Assembly: GCA_014529385.2 (NCBI GenBank)
Contig: CM043952.1
Span: 53,958,119 to 54,022,118 of the forward strand
Length of the DNA stretch: 64,000 nucleotides
Origin: Adiantum capillus-veneris
Lineage: Eukaryota > Streptophyta > Polypodiopsida > Polypodiales > Pteridaceae
Direction of reading: 5' to 3'
Shown here: positions 21,683-33,450 of the stretch, piece by piece
Layout: each line of letters opens with the position of its first letter
Numbering within the stretch: position 1 is the first letter of the stretch
Position numbers and translations under genes: made by a program
The notes under the pieces: generated by a model
The model's database searches: none
Seen by the model: the letters and a program-made list of their open reading frames with translations, nothing else
Told to the model about the DNA's origin: nothing

Positions 21683-23800
21683 GAGTAGACCTGCGTACCC
21701 AATGATCTACATTCTCAGGCACAGGTTCTACATCAAGAGGCAACTCATTGTCAGCATGCTCATGCTGCTGAAAATCATTTTCAGCCATGACAGGTGGTTG
21801 TCCATCCTCATTTGGAGCATCTAAAGCATGTCCTACCTCTTCTCGCTCAAGGTTAACCGGCTGATTATCAATTTCAGCTTGCGGTAATGCATCCTGAGGC
21901 TCTTTTGCAACATCAATAGGTGGCAAGAGAGGCTGAAATTTGACCGATTTCTTGTCAATTTCATAAGATGTAGCATTTTTCAGCAATTTGGCCTCATTGA
22001 ACACTACATCTCGGCTGCGTACAACCCTCTTAAACTGAGGCAACCATATCCTGTAGCCCATTTCACCCTCTTCCCCATAACCTAGGAAGAGTCCTTGGAT
22101 GAACTTGGCATCTAGCTTTGTCCTCAAGTCATTACGAACATGGACAAAAGCCTCGCAGCCAAACACTCTCAAATGATCATAAGAGGCAGGTTTGCCAGAC
22201 CAAACCTCCTCTGGAATGTCATTTTTCAGCGTACTGATAGGAGAGCGATTGCATACGTGAACTGCAGTTTTCAAAGCCTCTCCCCAAAACCCATGAGGGA
22301 GATTAGCCGTGGACAACATGCAACGCACTCTCTCACATAAAGTACGGTTATACCTCTCAGCCACACCATTAGAAGATGGATTATAAGGAGATGTCAACTC
22401 CCTTTTAATCCCATATTCTTCGCAATACCGCTGAAATTCAACAGACGTGTACTCCCCCCTATTGTCAGATCTCAGACATTTAAGCTTACTACCCTTTTGC
22501 CTGGTCACAAAAGCATGAAACCTCTTAAATGTATTAAATGTCTCACTCTTATTCTTTAACAAATATGCCCAGCCTTTCCCAGTGCAATCATCAATGAATG
22601 TAACAAAGTATAATGCACCACCAAAAGACTTAACAGGCATTGAACATACATCAGAGTGAATTAAATCAAGAGCATTAGCTTTGCACGAGACACCAGAATA
22701 ATAAGAAGACTTCTTTTGTTTAACATACAAACAGTCATTACAAAAATCTAACTTCGTACCCTTTACATCAACCCTCTTCAAAGAGGAGAGCACATCAAGT
22801 CCCTTCTGGCTCATATGGCCGAGTCTTTTGTGCCACAACTCCAAATGAGAAGCAATTTTGGCCACTGCAAGAAACTTGCCAAGCAAAGCTTTGCCATGTA
22901 AATAGTACAATGTACCACTCTTGCATCCCTTTGACAATGAGCATTGATCCCTTAAGCAACTTCCATGAACCCCCAGCAAAAATGGTTGTATAACCCTGTG
23001 CATCCATCTGGCCAACAGACAATAGACTCTTCTTGATGCCTGGTACATACCTTACATCTTTAAGCATAAACTCTTGGCCATTGTTTAATGCCAAGCGCAC
23101 AGTGCCCATTCCTTCAATATCACAAGCATGGTTACCCCCTAGGTAAACCTTGCCATACTTGCCTGCATGATAAGAAGCAAAACACTCCACAGATGGAGTC
23201 ACATGAAATGAGACACCCGAGTCTACTATCCAAGACTGTGTAAGGCTATCGTTTGCACTTAGCAATGCATCAATGACATCTCTACGTGAGATAAGCATGT
23301 CTTCTGCATTTGCTACAACAAAATCTGAGGGGCATGAAGCTGCAACCAAGATCTCCTCATTGTCGGATAACTCTGTGATAACCACACTAGAGGATACATT
23401 GACAGTCTCCGAATCCTTGGAGGAGGTACCTACTGATTTTCCCCCTTTCTTGTCCTCTGTCTTCTTCTTCTCCTGTGATTCCTTCTTTCTTTCCTGCTCT
23501 TTCTTGAAATACCTGCAATCTGGCTTCTTATGGCCTTTTCTGCCACACTGGTAACAAGTCACATCCTTATCCCTAGACTTGCTTTTGCTCCTGTTTTGAG
23601 TCTTGGTACCTGTATTTTGCTTCTGACTTCTGCCTCTCGCGTTGTAAGCAGAACTGCCACCTTCCCCACCACTAGACTTGCGTCTAATTTCCTCGTCTAA
23701 GATGGAGCCTCGCACTCCATCATATGTGAGGTTGGGGCTATTACTCAAAGAAACCACAAGCGTTTCCCAAGAGTCTGGCAAAGTCATCAACAAAAATATG
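21663..23800 (-). pseudogene. gag C-terminus, protease and integrase of CopA-2
   Basis: The zinc knuckle is CYQCGRKGHKKPDC (about 23560-23520). The protease site reads WIVDSGVSFHVTP (Ala to Val after DSG). A frameshift near 22930 moves the reading frame. Pre-integrase LWHKRLGHMS and CNDC follow. The integrase core has D in LIHSDV, D in LRSDNRGEY (usual DNGGE) and E in SNGVAERYNRT. The acidic linker ends VDHWVRRSTRVR, the counterpart of CopA-1 at 2679. Apart from the frameshift this long frame is open, making it the best-preserved copia integrase in the window. Confidence 0.9.
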
Positions 23801-23844
23801 GCTTTCTACTTGTCATCAAAAGGTTGAAGCCCAGTATCCTGTAG

Positions 23845-24258
23845 CTAACTCATAACACTGGTGAAAGCACTTAAGTGCTCAGAATCCGACTTGGCTTCGT
23901 CAAGCATCATGTTCACCAGTTTGCGCATCAAATGCATCTGATTCACAGGGGTGGCATTCTCATAAGTGGCCTTCAACTTATGCCAAATTGCATGTGCAGT
24001 GTCCAAGCCCTTTATGTCCACCAGAATGTCATCGGTCACAGCCATTTTGATATAGGCCTTTGCCCTCTTGTTGAGCTTGGCCCAATCCTCATCCGGCATA
24101 TCCTCAAGCTTTACAGCCAAAAGGGGGTCCTCACAATCCTTGAGGAACAAAATCCCCTGCATCCTGTCCTGCCATAGGTCGAAACCTGTACCATCAAATC
24201 GCTTGATTTCCATCAAGCTCTTGGCATCAGACGACGAGGAAGTCGAGGCCATTTGCAC
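23845..24258 (-). pseudogene. copia gag of CopA-2, first part
   Basis: The gag opens MQMASTSSSSDAKSLMEI at 24258, then FDGTGFDLWQDRMQGILF, the typical copia gag core. A stop near 23845 and another near 23805 break it, after which the frame continues (LMTLPDSWETLVVSLS at about 23793). About 500 bases of leader separate it from the primer site. The sequence is more complete here than in CopA-1, which lost bases around its codon 60. Confidence 0.88.
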
Positions 24259-24754
24259 GGATAAAAATGCAGCAGAAAGTGTCTACACAAAATCTGAAAA
24301 TTTTCAGTGATCACAATGTACCGCACGTTGCATACAATGTGCTGAAAACTTCAGCCATTAACAAGTATCCCCAATGCGTACTTGCATAAACCCACAAAAG
24401 GCGTACATAAACCTCAATTTGTGTACATAAAAACAGTCCAATTCTGAATTTTCTGCACATTTACTATTTTGGCGCATCAATTTGCATCAAATGGACCTGT
24501 TTTGAGTGGGAAAAGCAAGGGGCATTCACGGGAATCGATTTTGAACACCTACGTTTTGCTGTTTTGACCTGTAATTTTCTGGTTTTTACCTGTTTTGACC
24601 TAATTTCAACATGTTTTAGGCTATTTTGGAAACCCTAATCACCCTAGGTGACACCGGAAGCAAGGGGCTTCGCGATGAAAGCGAAAATTTGACGCGAGAG
24701 AAGCCTTTCGCCTGCTATGTCCAACCTCCTGCGCAAAGCTTCTGAAACCCTAAT

Positions 24755-24770
24755 CTGACTCTGATACCAG
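24755..24770 (-). promoter_or_regulatory. tRNA-iMet primer binding site of CopA-2
   Basis: On minus CTGGTATCAGAGTCAG, one base inside the 5' LTR end. Confidence 0.88.
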
Positions 24771-24771
24771 T

Positions 24772-25035
24772 TGATGAGCACGCGGCGGTGTGTGCAAGTG
24801 ATAGAGCACGCGAAGATGTGCAGTGTGTGCAGAGAGGGGTGGCGAAAGCCAGCAAGAGAGTAAGCGCTAGCAGAACGATGAGGGAGAGAGAGAGGGCTCA
24901 CGTTTTTTGGGAAAACTCAATAATTGAGTTTTGGGTTTTCCCACTTTTATTATAAGTGACCTTAAAAAAATGTGTTGAACCTAGACAAAGTATAAAAATG
25001 TACAAAAAGGGGTTATTTAGGCCTTTAACCCAACA
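24772..25035 (-). repeat. 5' LTR of CopA-2 (264 bp)
   Basis: Starts TGTTGGGTTAAAGGCC and ends GTGCTCATCA on minus. Compared with its 3' LTR it lacks about 20 bases covering one arm of the 11 bp inverted repeat seen in CopA-1 at 4402-4428. Confidence 0.9.
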
Positions 25036-25600
25036 AGGTCGTCAATCTTCTTTTGCATCTGCAAGAAAGCAGAAGAAGCGTGTACGATTTGGAGGACTAG
25101 CCAGTTCTTCTTCTTCCTCTTCTTCCGACAGTTCTTCTAGCTCTTCTGACTCGAGCGAGGAGGACAGAAAAGGCAAAAAGCGAAGCAAAAAGCAAAGCTT
25201 CGGAAAGGGCAAGAAAAAGGCAAAGAACTCAGATTTCGCCCGGTTGCTGACAGTTATACAAAGGAGTCATCCTCTGACAGACTCCGATGACCATATTTTG
25301 TATGCAAAGAAGAAGTATTTTAACAGAGCCAACCAGTATGACTTCCTCGAAGACAAAAGCAAGAAAGCAAAAGAATTCAAAGAAGGTGGACAGTCGATTA
25401 CATTTAAATCCTTTTCTGGGTTCCGAGATGCTCCGAGGGCTTTGGCCTTCATTCAGTAATTTGACATAGCCTTCTCTCGAGGGCACTACTCAGAGCACTC
25501 CAAGATTAGGAGGGTTGCATCTTTTCTTAAAGGCAATGCTCGAACATGGTGGTCCACTCTTCTGCTAAGGAAGGAAGCTCCAGTCAAGTGGTTGATAAAA
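25036..25600 (+). pseudogene. Gyp1 gag, C-terminal part, ending in a deletion
   Basis: After CopA-2 the gag resumes with RQSSFASARKQKK, a serine-rich acidic run (SSSSSSSSDSS) and basic segments (KKRSKKQ). Then comes the retrotransposon gag core (FKSFSGFRDAPRALAFIQ, and after a stop at 25457 GNARTWWSTLL). Right after APVKW the sequence passes into reverse transcriptase, so the end of gag, the zinc knuckle, protease and the start of RT are deleted. Confidence 0.8.
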
Positions 25601-26640
25601 TCACCATCAAGAACAGATTTCCGATTTCAAGGATCAATGATATTCTTGATCGACTTCAGGGATCCTCTTGTTTCAGCAGGATTGAATTGAAAAGCGCATA
25701 TCATCAAATCCGGATCGCGCCGGGAGATGTCTACAAGACAGCCTTTCGTACGAGCTTCGGTTTGTATGAATTTTTGGTGAAGCCTTTTGGTCTTACCAAT
25801 GTTCCAGAGACTTTCAACCAAATGATGGATAGGATTTTCAAAGTATAGTCATTTGTCGGCACTTTCTTTGATGATATTACAGTCTTCTCCAAGGATGAAG
25901 CACAACATGGACATCGTCTGCTACAGGTCTTTCAGGCATTGTGAGATCACAAGTTAGTTATCATTGCCAAAAAGAGTGAATTTTTCTTGCCAAAGATACA
26001 CTTTTTGAGACACATCGTCTCGGGGTACAGATGCCCGGTCAAGATTGAGACTATACGTGATTGGCCCGATTTGAAGAATGTTCATGAAGTCAGAAGCTTC
26101 TTGGGCTTGTGTTCTTATATCGGCAGTTCATTCGAAAGTTTGCAGAGGTAGCTTCCCTTTGCACATTCTGATACAGAAAGGAGTCCCTTTCTCGTGGGGA
26201 CCCACAGAGGTGACTGCCTTTCAGACACTAAAAGAGAAATTAACTACTGGACCAGTATTGACTTTGCCGGATTGGCAAAAGTCATTTGAAGTATATTGTG
26301 ATGCTTGTGGTCGTAGTCTGGGAGCGGTCTTAATGCAAGAAGGCCATGTGATTGCCTATGAAAGCCGAATGTTTTCAAGGCCAGCATTGACAGCACAGAT
26401 TTATGAGGAAGAGCTTTTGGCAGTGATCCATGCTCTTACTCAATGGCGACATTACCTACTTGGAGCCGACTTCACAGTTTTCACATTGATCATCAGAGTT
26501 TACGGTACTTCTTGTCACAGAAGCAGCTTCCGGAAAAGCAGATGCGGTGGGCTAACATCTTGTCACAGTTTTACTTCCAGATTGTCCATGTCCAGGGACA
26601 AGAGAACTTGGTGGCAGATGCTTTGTCTCAAAAGCCGCTA
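25546..26640 (+). pseudogene. Gyp1 reverse transcriptase (N-terminally deleted) and RNase H
   Basis: The RT frame opens within the conserved block (KITIKNRFPISRINDILDRL), followed by SRIELKSAYHQIRI and FGLYEFLVKPFGLTN. A stop at 25846-25848 precedes the catalytic block FFDDITVFSK, where both Asp residues survive. Frame changes follow. RNase H is clear from about 26190: FEVYCDACGRSLGAVLMQEG, then YEEELLAVIHAL, then HVQGQENLVADALSQKP near 26590. These domains make DNA from element RNA. Protease and at least 80 residues of RT are absent. Confidence 0.88.
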
Positions 26641-26664
26641 GTCAAGGCTATTTCCGTGATTCAT

Positions 26665-27078
26665 CATAGAAGCTTCGAGGACATGGTTGATCAGTACGCC
26701 ACAGATCCGGATTTTCAGATATATTCACTCGAATACAGAATGGGGAGACAGTAGCGGGATTTCCATACAGGATGGCTACTTGATGAAGAAAACGATGTTG
26801 TGCATTACACAACCATTGAGGGAAAAGGTTTTGATTGAGTGCCATTGTCCACCTTTACGGGTCACCGCGGCATAGAAGCTTCGAGGACATGGTTGATCAG
26901 TACGCCACAGATCCGGATTTTTCAGATGTATTCACTCGAATACAAAATGGGGAGATAGTAGAGGGATATTCCATACAAGATGGCTACTTGATGAAGAAAA
27001 CGATGTTGTGCGTTACACAACCGCTGAGGGAAAAGGTTTTGACTGAGTGCCGTTGTCCACCTTTACGGGTCACCGCGG
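26665..27078 (+). repeat. Tandem duplication of about 206 bp inside Gyp1
   Basis: CATAGAAGCTTCGAGGACAT starts at 26665 and again at 26871, and the two copies run nearly identically to CACCGCGG. The unit covers the linker between RNase H and the integrase zinc region. Copies differ at scattered sites and by small indels. Confidence 0.93.
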
Positions 27079-27079
27079 C

Positions 27080-27942
27080 ATCGACACCACCTTGAAAGAT
27101 GTGGAGCGTTATTTCTTTGGCCGAGACTCAAGAGAGGTGTGGACGACTTTGTACGCAGTTGTTTAGTATGCCAGAAGGTCAAGTCTGACAGGCATAAGAC
27201 ACAAGGATTGTTACAGCCTTTACCCATTCCCACTCGCCCCTGGGAAAGTATTGCAATGGATTTCATTTTTAATCTCTCAAAGACACGATCACTCTTCGAC
27301 GGGGAAAGCGCCATTTGAAATCATAGAAGATGCTCCAAAGGTTCCACCCTTCCTTAGCACGAAAGATAACATTTTTGAAGCCAACCAGTACACGAGGGAC
27401 TTGGACACTGCATTTGCCAAGGTCCGGGAGACTTTAGCGAAATCTCACAAACGACACAAGAAGGCAGCAGATCGACACCGTCACGATTAGAAATTAAAGG
27501 AAGACAATTGGGTGCTCTTACGTTTTGAGAAGGCACGCCTAAGAAAGAAAAAGGGAAAGGTGCGGCTTTTTCCAAAGCTTAGCATGAGGTATTATGGCCC
27601 TTTCCAGATAAAAGAAAAGATAAATGATGTCTCCTTTAGACTGAAGCTGCCCGATACTTGGAAGATTCACAATGCATTTCATGTGAGTCTATTGAAGCCT
27701 TTTAAAGGCGATGTGCCCGATGATGGGGAGCCAAATGAGCAACCTGAAGTGGAGGAAAGCTAGGAGATACTCATTCGAGAACAGATATTGGCACACAAAG
27801 ACAGAAAGATAGAGGGTAAAGGTGGTTCTTGGTTAAGTTCAAGAACTATCCTGCATTAGATGCAAAGTGGATGGAGGAGGAGGACCTAGCAAATACTCCT
27901 CAAATTTTGGAACTTTACCTTGAAGCATTCGGTTTAGCATAG
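27080..27942 (+). pseudogene. Gyp1 integrase remnant and chromodomain-like C-terminus
   Basis: The zinc-binding part ends with SCLVCQKVKSDRHKTQGLL near 27160. The core opens with PWESIAMDFIF near 27235, then jumps to its C-terminal section (SSTGKAPFEII near 27295), so most of the DDE core is deleted. The GPY-type module follows: [12 protein letters not shown], then FHVSLLKPF near 27690. After a stop at 27761-27763 a chromodomain-like segment (VKFKNYPALDAKWMEEEDL across two frames) reaches the stop at 27940-27942. Chromodomains of this family direct integration to heterochromatin; that role is family knowledge. Confidence 0.82.
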
Positions 27943-28515
27943 TCTACTCCGATAGAACCCTGACTTCAATGAGGGTGAATCTAGTGCAGCGGGTTTGCAC
28001 AAGAGGGGAGTCACTCCGCTCCTTTGTCAACGGATTACCCCTATTTTGAATAAAGTCACTGATGTCCCCTTTGGGTTTCAGGGATACTAAAGGGCTGAGT
28101 AGTATTCTGTTGCATGAATTTATAACTGGAATTCCCGACAATGGAAATGATTGATTTGTACTTGACTTGTTTGAGTGCAAGAACTGAAAGACGAAATACC
28201 TACAGTATTTCGGTCTCATAAATCTCTTTAGACATGATTGCAATAAGGATTAGTTAATCCGGCATCCGTGAGGTCCCGACTGGATCTAGATGCGATTACT
28301 AAATACGTTGCCGATTGATCATGTTCTGAAATTTGGAATGAATTTGTATGTGATTTGTCATGTGATGTCTTGTGATGTCCGGTGATGTGACTGTCGTCTT
28401 GTACAAGTGCTAGAGATGTCGTGTCTAGTACGTCGGTACTAACAGTCAATGTCTACTAAGACAGTTTATGGCCTCTCAGTTTTGTAGGCGTAATCGAGGG
28501 TGATTACAATTCTTT

Positions 28516-28528
28516 CAAGAGGGGGGTA
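28516..28528 (+). promoter_or_regulatory. polypurine tract of Gyp1
   Basis: CAAGAGGGGGGTA ends at the base before the 3' LTR start and is the expected plus-strand primer. Confidence 0.8.
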
Positions 28529-29017
28529 TGTCACAAACTGGTGACGTGGCAGGTCCCCTGGAGACACACGCACACACACACCCTGCTGATGTGGCAGCAG
28601 CCCGTGAATTGCGCCGATATGCTAACGTGGCAGATTTCCACGAAATGTGCTGACTGTACGGATCTCCGCAAATCGCGCTAGCTACTGTACTGAACTGCCG
28701 AAAATTACACTGATTGCTTCTAGCAGATTTTGGAAGACCAGTTGCTTTTGGAAACTATTGCTTTTAATTTTAGAAGCTTTTGGGGCTCTGCTTTTGGGCA
28801 TCCCTTGTAAGAATAAATAAGTCTTTTGGGCCTCATTACTCAGGGCATCTGGACGTAGAGTCAGAGTGAGAGTTCCCGCGGACTCTCTTGTACTTTGCAC
28901 ACAGATTAATATAAAAAGAAATACCGAAAGGGGCCAATACCTCTCGTGTCGTCTTTTGTGAATTGTTTTAAAGTGAATCTCTATTGTGTCGCGGTAGAAG
29001 TATCCAAGTTTGTTACA
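28529..29017 (+). repeat. 3' LTR of Gyp1 (489 bp)
   Basis: Begins TGTCACAAACTGGTGACGTG and ends GTTTGTTACA. It is followed by GCGAC, which matches four of five bases of the left flank ACGAC. Confidence 0.92.
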
Positions 29018-29498
29018 GCGACGACAAGGCTGTGGGCTGATTTGCTATCGCCGGGACGGCGATGGGCTGAAAACTGAAAACTGAAAACGCTGAAGATGAA
29101 GATGGCTGAAATCTGAAAACGCTGGTGGTAATGCGACAAGGATTGCACCCGCGACGAGGCTATGCTAACAACACTGAGGGCTGAAAAGGCCGATGGCTGT
29201 TGGAGAAAACGCTGGCTGATGGCTGCCAAAGCGCCAGTACTGCTAAGAGGCTCTTCTACTGCTCCTCTACCTCCTACTGGTACCCAAAGGGTTTCTTTTA
29301 TAGGTCCTTTAGCCATTTCCGTGCCTATATGCTTAAGTGACTTAACCGTGCAAGAGAGAGTAAGCAACTATGACCGGCTTGGACATGCACATCTTGCTAG
29401 AGGCACACAAGGGTGTCAGGCTAGGTCCTAAGCTAAGACTGACGCTAGACTGTAGCAAAAGCTTGTCTATGTGGCACAATTACAATGCGCACGTGACA
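29018..29498 (-). repeat. CopB LTR copy B3, right part
   Basis: It continues B3 where Gyp1 interrupted it: GACGACAAGGCTGTGGGCTG is followed by CTGAAAACGCTG motifs (29068-29215), then the section ending GCGCACGTGACA, the LTR end shared with B1. Together the two parts make about 1.06 kb, close to the 1.1 kb of B2. Confidence 0.86.
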
Positions 29499-30430
29499 CT
29501 CATACCATGTCAAAGGTGCAACGGAGAAGGGTGAATCGGATGATGGCCTTCACCTGCAACCGCGAGCAATGGATCTACAATCTATAGCGACATATTTCCT
29601 CATAGTCGAACTCCTATCGCGTACCGCTCACCGAAACCAAGCACGCGTGCAACCACACGTGTAGGGGTTCAAAGCGGAGGGGAAGGAAGCGCTAGAGAGA
29701 GAAGCAGAGATCGCAAGCAAAAATTGCGAGATCGTTGACGCAAGAAACGCGAGAGTGAACGCACACACACAGGGCTAGAGAGTGAAAATGCTAGAGAGAG
29801 TATGTGTATGCGGGGGGTTTTGGGGGGGGGGGGGAACGGCTGCCTATATAGGGCAATAGGCAAATTGTACTACCCAGCCTCATGCCCCTATGACCCAAAA
29901 AAAAAGGCCAAAAATGCTAATAAACATATCAATTCATTGAAAGTGACCTAGGACACATATTTAGTAGCAGAACTGCAATACACTGAAGACTCTGACCCCA
30001 AGGGTCCCGCCTCATGCTAGCCTACAGGGTGGGCAACACCCTGAAGTGCATCACCGAGAAAGGTAGGTTTACCTCAAATATCGTTGGGCACGGCCACAAA
30101 CAACCCTCACTCCCTAATTTGCTCCTGGGAGATACTGGAACCACCACCGGACACGAATCTAAACTCTAACAGTGGTAATACCATACCCGACCGAACAAGG
30201 GGAGGGGTAAAAAGCAACTCCGTACAACCCAAATTTTCCGCCGCAATCCATGTCGCAAATCGTGCAACAATTGCAAGCTGCTAACGGGACAGATGGGCGC
30301 ACGTTTTTCGGTAAGTTTTCAAAAGCATTAACTTTTTGGGTGACCTCTTTTGAGTTGCAAATCTTTTGGGAGCCTTGTTCTTAGCGATGTCACATTTGGG
30401 TCATGTGGCTTTAAATATAAGCCTAGGGGG
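29499..30430. other. Unassigned sequence; possible minus-strand promoter-like stretch
   Basis: No gene is recognised. At 29640-29870 the minus strand carries CCCTATATAGGCAGC (about 29860-29846), then a C run and CT-rich sequence, like a TATA box and leader of an LTR or gene, but no coding frame follows. The poly-G run at 29820-29834 is part of it. Confidence 0.3.
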
Positions 30431-31120
30431 CCACTTTGGTTAGATCACGGGACAACAGGCTCGATATTCACCTCTTTGCCTCACAAGACCCCATCAAGTG
30501 GTGGACAACGCGGTCTATCGTGACTGTTGTAGATTGTGCTAACCTTGACTTCGGCTTGACCTTGCATTCGGGCGTGCCATCTACGAGGGACCTTTCATTC
30601 CAATCGAACATCGGCGGTTGTAACTCCAGAGGGGGTACGACTTATCTTTTAATCGATAACACTACGAGTGGATTTATGAGAGAGATGGCCATGTTGACAC
30701 GTTGGTGGACAGAGATTTATCATTTAGACTTGACAAGTACATTGCTATGGAGGAGCATTCTCTTGGCCTTACACAGAGGATCCTGGGTCGCTCCTTGATC
30801 ATTGTCAACCAAGCATGCTATTCTTGCATTCAGAGCCGCCTTGAGCTTAGCTTGGTTGGCAACACAATTGCTCTCCCTCCTGTTCGGATGAATTCTTACG
30901 TTCAAAGATTGTTACATTCACCCTCAATAATCTCACACATCTCCCAGCTCATACAAGTAGTGGATCGTGCTTTGATTGACAAAGGATTGGAGGCAAGAGA
31001 TACAGGCATGACCCCAAAACAAACAGCTTTGTCTAGCCACCACTCTTCCCAAAGGATGACCATAAGGAAAACTATTACCTTTGGTTTTCCCTCATCATGG
31101 AGCTTGATTACAAGCTGACA
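30430..31120 (+). pseudogene. Unrecognised coding-like frames
   Basis: Two overlapping frames (120 and 138 codons; 30436-30798 and 30702-31118) follow each other on plus with a likely frameshift between. Visible stretches include VDRDLSFRLDKYIAMEEHSL and LGRSLIIVNQACYSCIQSRL. The second faintly resembles the end of LINE reverse transcriptases, where GRxxxxNQ occurs (compare LINE1 near 17520), and a LINE tail lies 1 kb downstream at 32031. The family is not secure. Confidence 0.3.
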
Positions 31121-31265
31121 CCTTAGTCGAGCTCTCCCACATCTTGGAGGGCTCTACCTACAAACTATGCACCATCCGGTGTTGGTCTGTGCAGTTTATA
31201 GACAAACACTGCAGCATACAGTAGCTTCTACAACGCAAACTTCAGAGTCTAGCTTTCCTTAGTAT

Positions 31266-31640
31266 CATGGTAGTTCTCGTACAACGTACGAAACATTTCG
31301 TTCCGTTCGGCTGGTCCCGTCCCGTCTTGTACGTTCCGTTCCATTCGTTCCGTATGGTCAGTTTTTATGCGATTGTTTCTAGCCGTTGGCAGCTTTTGAT
31401 TGATGACTAGGGACCGTTGAGCACACCATTGGGGCCGTTCTGGGGTGCAAATTCAAGCAGTTTAGGCACATTGGATTCTATGTGTTGGGGCTCCTTGAGC
31501 TTTGGATGCTCCCCCTTCCACATGTGACATAATGACATAATACATTGGATGCCACTTCTCTCATGCTCTCCCTCTCTCTCATGCTCTCCCTCTCTCATCA
31601 TCCATGTTCTCCCTCTCTCATGCCAGATTTCTCGCACGAT
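31266..31640. mobile_element. Possible relative of the hAT-like element, partial
   Basis: CATGGTAGTTCTCGTAC is followed by CGAAACATTTCG, several GTTCCGTTC-type repeats and TAGCCGTTGGC, the complement of a block in the 36.5 kb element, then CT-rich sequence like its middle. No second terminus or target duplication was found. Confidence 0.3.
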
Positions 31641-31931
31641 CAGTCAAGAAGGTCATCATCCATGGGGTTACATTGGCTACAACTACAAGAGGTAGAGGTG
31701 CAAGGGCTTCCACTCCCCGTGGTGGTGGTAGAGGCAAAGCATCAACAACACGCACGGTGGCTCCTAGGACCTATGTGCGGCGCACCCACTTATCCTATGT
31801 TTATAGGGTTTCCATTTTTATGGTGGTTGGGTTTATTGGACGATATTGCCCAACTCAGCTTGACCTAATATATAGGCAGGGGTTGTTGCCCATTAGGACT
31901 ATGGTGAACACATGGGTACACGGGGTTTGAT

Positions 31932-32632
<701 letters not shown>

Positions 32633-32678
32633 AGTGATGCATTTGCATGGTTATACTACGTTGAGCATATAGACATGC

Positions 32679-33450
32679 TGTCACGTGACACATCCAACCC
32701 TATGTGTCCGTGGACAAGCTACGGCATGACCAAGGTTCAGTCAATCGAATCAATCTAGAATAGGAAGTGATCTGGCATTTTTGTGAGTCTGTTCGCAGAT
32801 CGTGAATGTCCAGACACTTAGATTAGATGCATATCCTCCGGTTGCACGCGGCAATATCATCAACATTCCCATCAGAATCCATCGGGGGAATTTTCGAGTG
32901 CATTTTTCCTATTTTTGATATTTTTCACTTATTTATTGAGTGACTCTTGTTGGGAACTACATAGGGCAATTTTGCTAAGATGATATATAAGCAACCCAGA
33001 GTTAGCACTTTCTGGCAAAGGAGGCAACAGAAGCATTGCTCAACAGGCCCACTCTCAACAAGAACAAGAATCCAACAGCCTGGCGTTTTCCTTCACATCC
33101 GGCCAGCGTTTTCAGCCCCCTTGAACCAGCATTTTTCAGCATTGGTGCATCAGCGATTTCAGCCACAGATCCTCAGCCATTTCAGCGTTTTGCAAGCCTT
33201 CAAAAGAGCGTTTGCAGCAGCCAGCAAGTAGCGTTTTTGTTCCACAGCAGTTAGCGTTTTTCAGATTTGCATCCTTCTCAGCCAGCGTTTTTGCATCAGC
33301 CATTGACGCTCCAAAGCTTGCAGATTCAGCCCTAAGAAGAAGGCGATTTGGTCCTTTTGCTGCAGATCTCTGCCGCATCGTTCCAATCGCAAAGAAGAAC
33401 CTCACAAAGCTCTAGCGTTTTGCATCATCTGCAATCAGCCAGCGTTTTCA
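32679..33450 (+). repeat. Diverged CopB-like LTR, opposite orientation
   Basis: It begins TGTCACGTGACACATCCAAC and CCCTATGTG...GTGGACAAGC, matching the start of LTR B1 read on minus. It shares CACTTATTTATTGAGTGACT and GGGCAATTTTGC at the same relative places. From 33084 to 33450 it carries about eight copies of the (C)AGCGTTTT(C)AG motif, the complement of the CTGAAAACGCT motif of the other CopB LTRs. The right end is not visible; similarity fades after about 33450. Confidence 0.65.

Larger units (their letters stand above)
19713..25035 (-). mobile_element. Copia element CopA-2, both LTRs present, inserted in Gyp1 gag
   Basis: On minus: 5' LTR 25035-24772, primer site, gag, protease, integrase, RT, RNase H, polypurine tract, 3' LTR 19995-19713. 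It is the same family as CopA-1. Flanking bases share only GGT clearly (TTGGT at left, AGGTC at right), so the target duplication has decayed or the ends are off by a base or two. Gag sequence of Gyp1 lies on both sides, which independently shows the insertion. Frameshifts and stops leave it inactive. Confidence 0.94.
11790..29017 (+). mobile_element. Ty3/gypsy chromovirus Gyp1, carrying a nested LINE and a nested copia element
   Basis: The LTRs run TGTCACAAACTGG to TTTGTTACA, with a primer site after the first and a polypurine tract before the second. Flanks ACGAC (11785-11789) and GCGAC (29018-29022) are a target duplication with one mismatch. Without the nested LINE and copia element the element is about 5 kb. 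It has gag, partial RT, RNase H, an integrase lacking its core, and a chromodomain-like C-terminus, the order typical of plant chromoviruses. Protease and the N-terminal RT are deleted. It lies inside CopB LTR B3. Confidence 0.93.

Noticed and set aside
19708..25040. A 5 bp target duplication for CopA-2
   Set aside because: Flanks TTGGT and AGGTC share only GGT, so a true duplication cannot be claimed; the insertion rests on the split gag instead.
26665..27078. CRISPR-like or satellite array
   Set aside because: Only two long units, lying inside a known gypsy interior; no spacers and no further copies.
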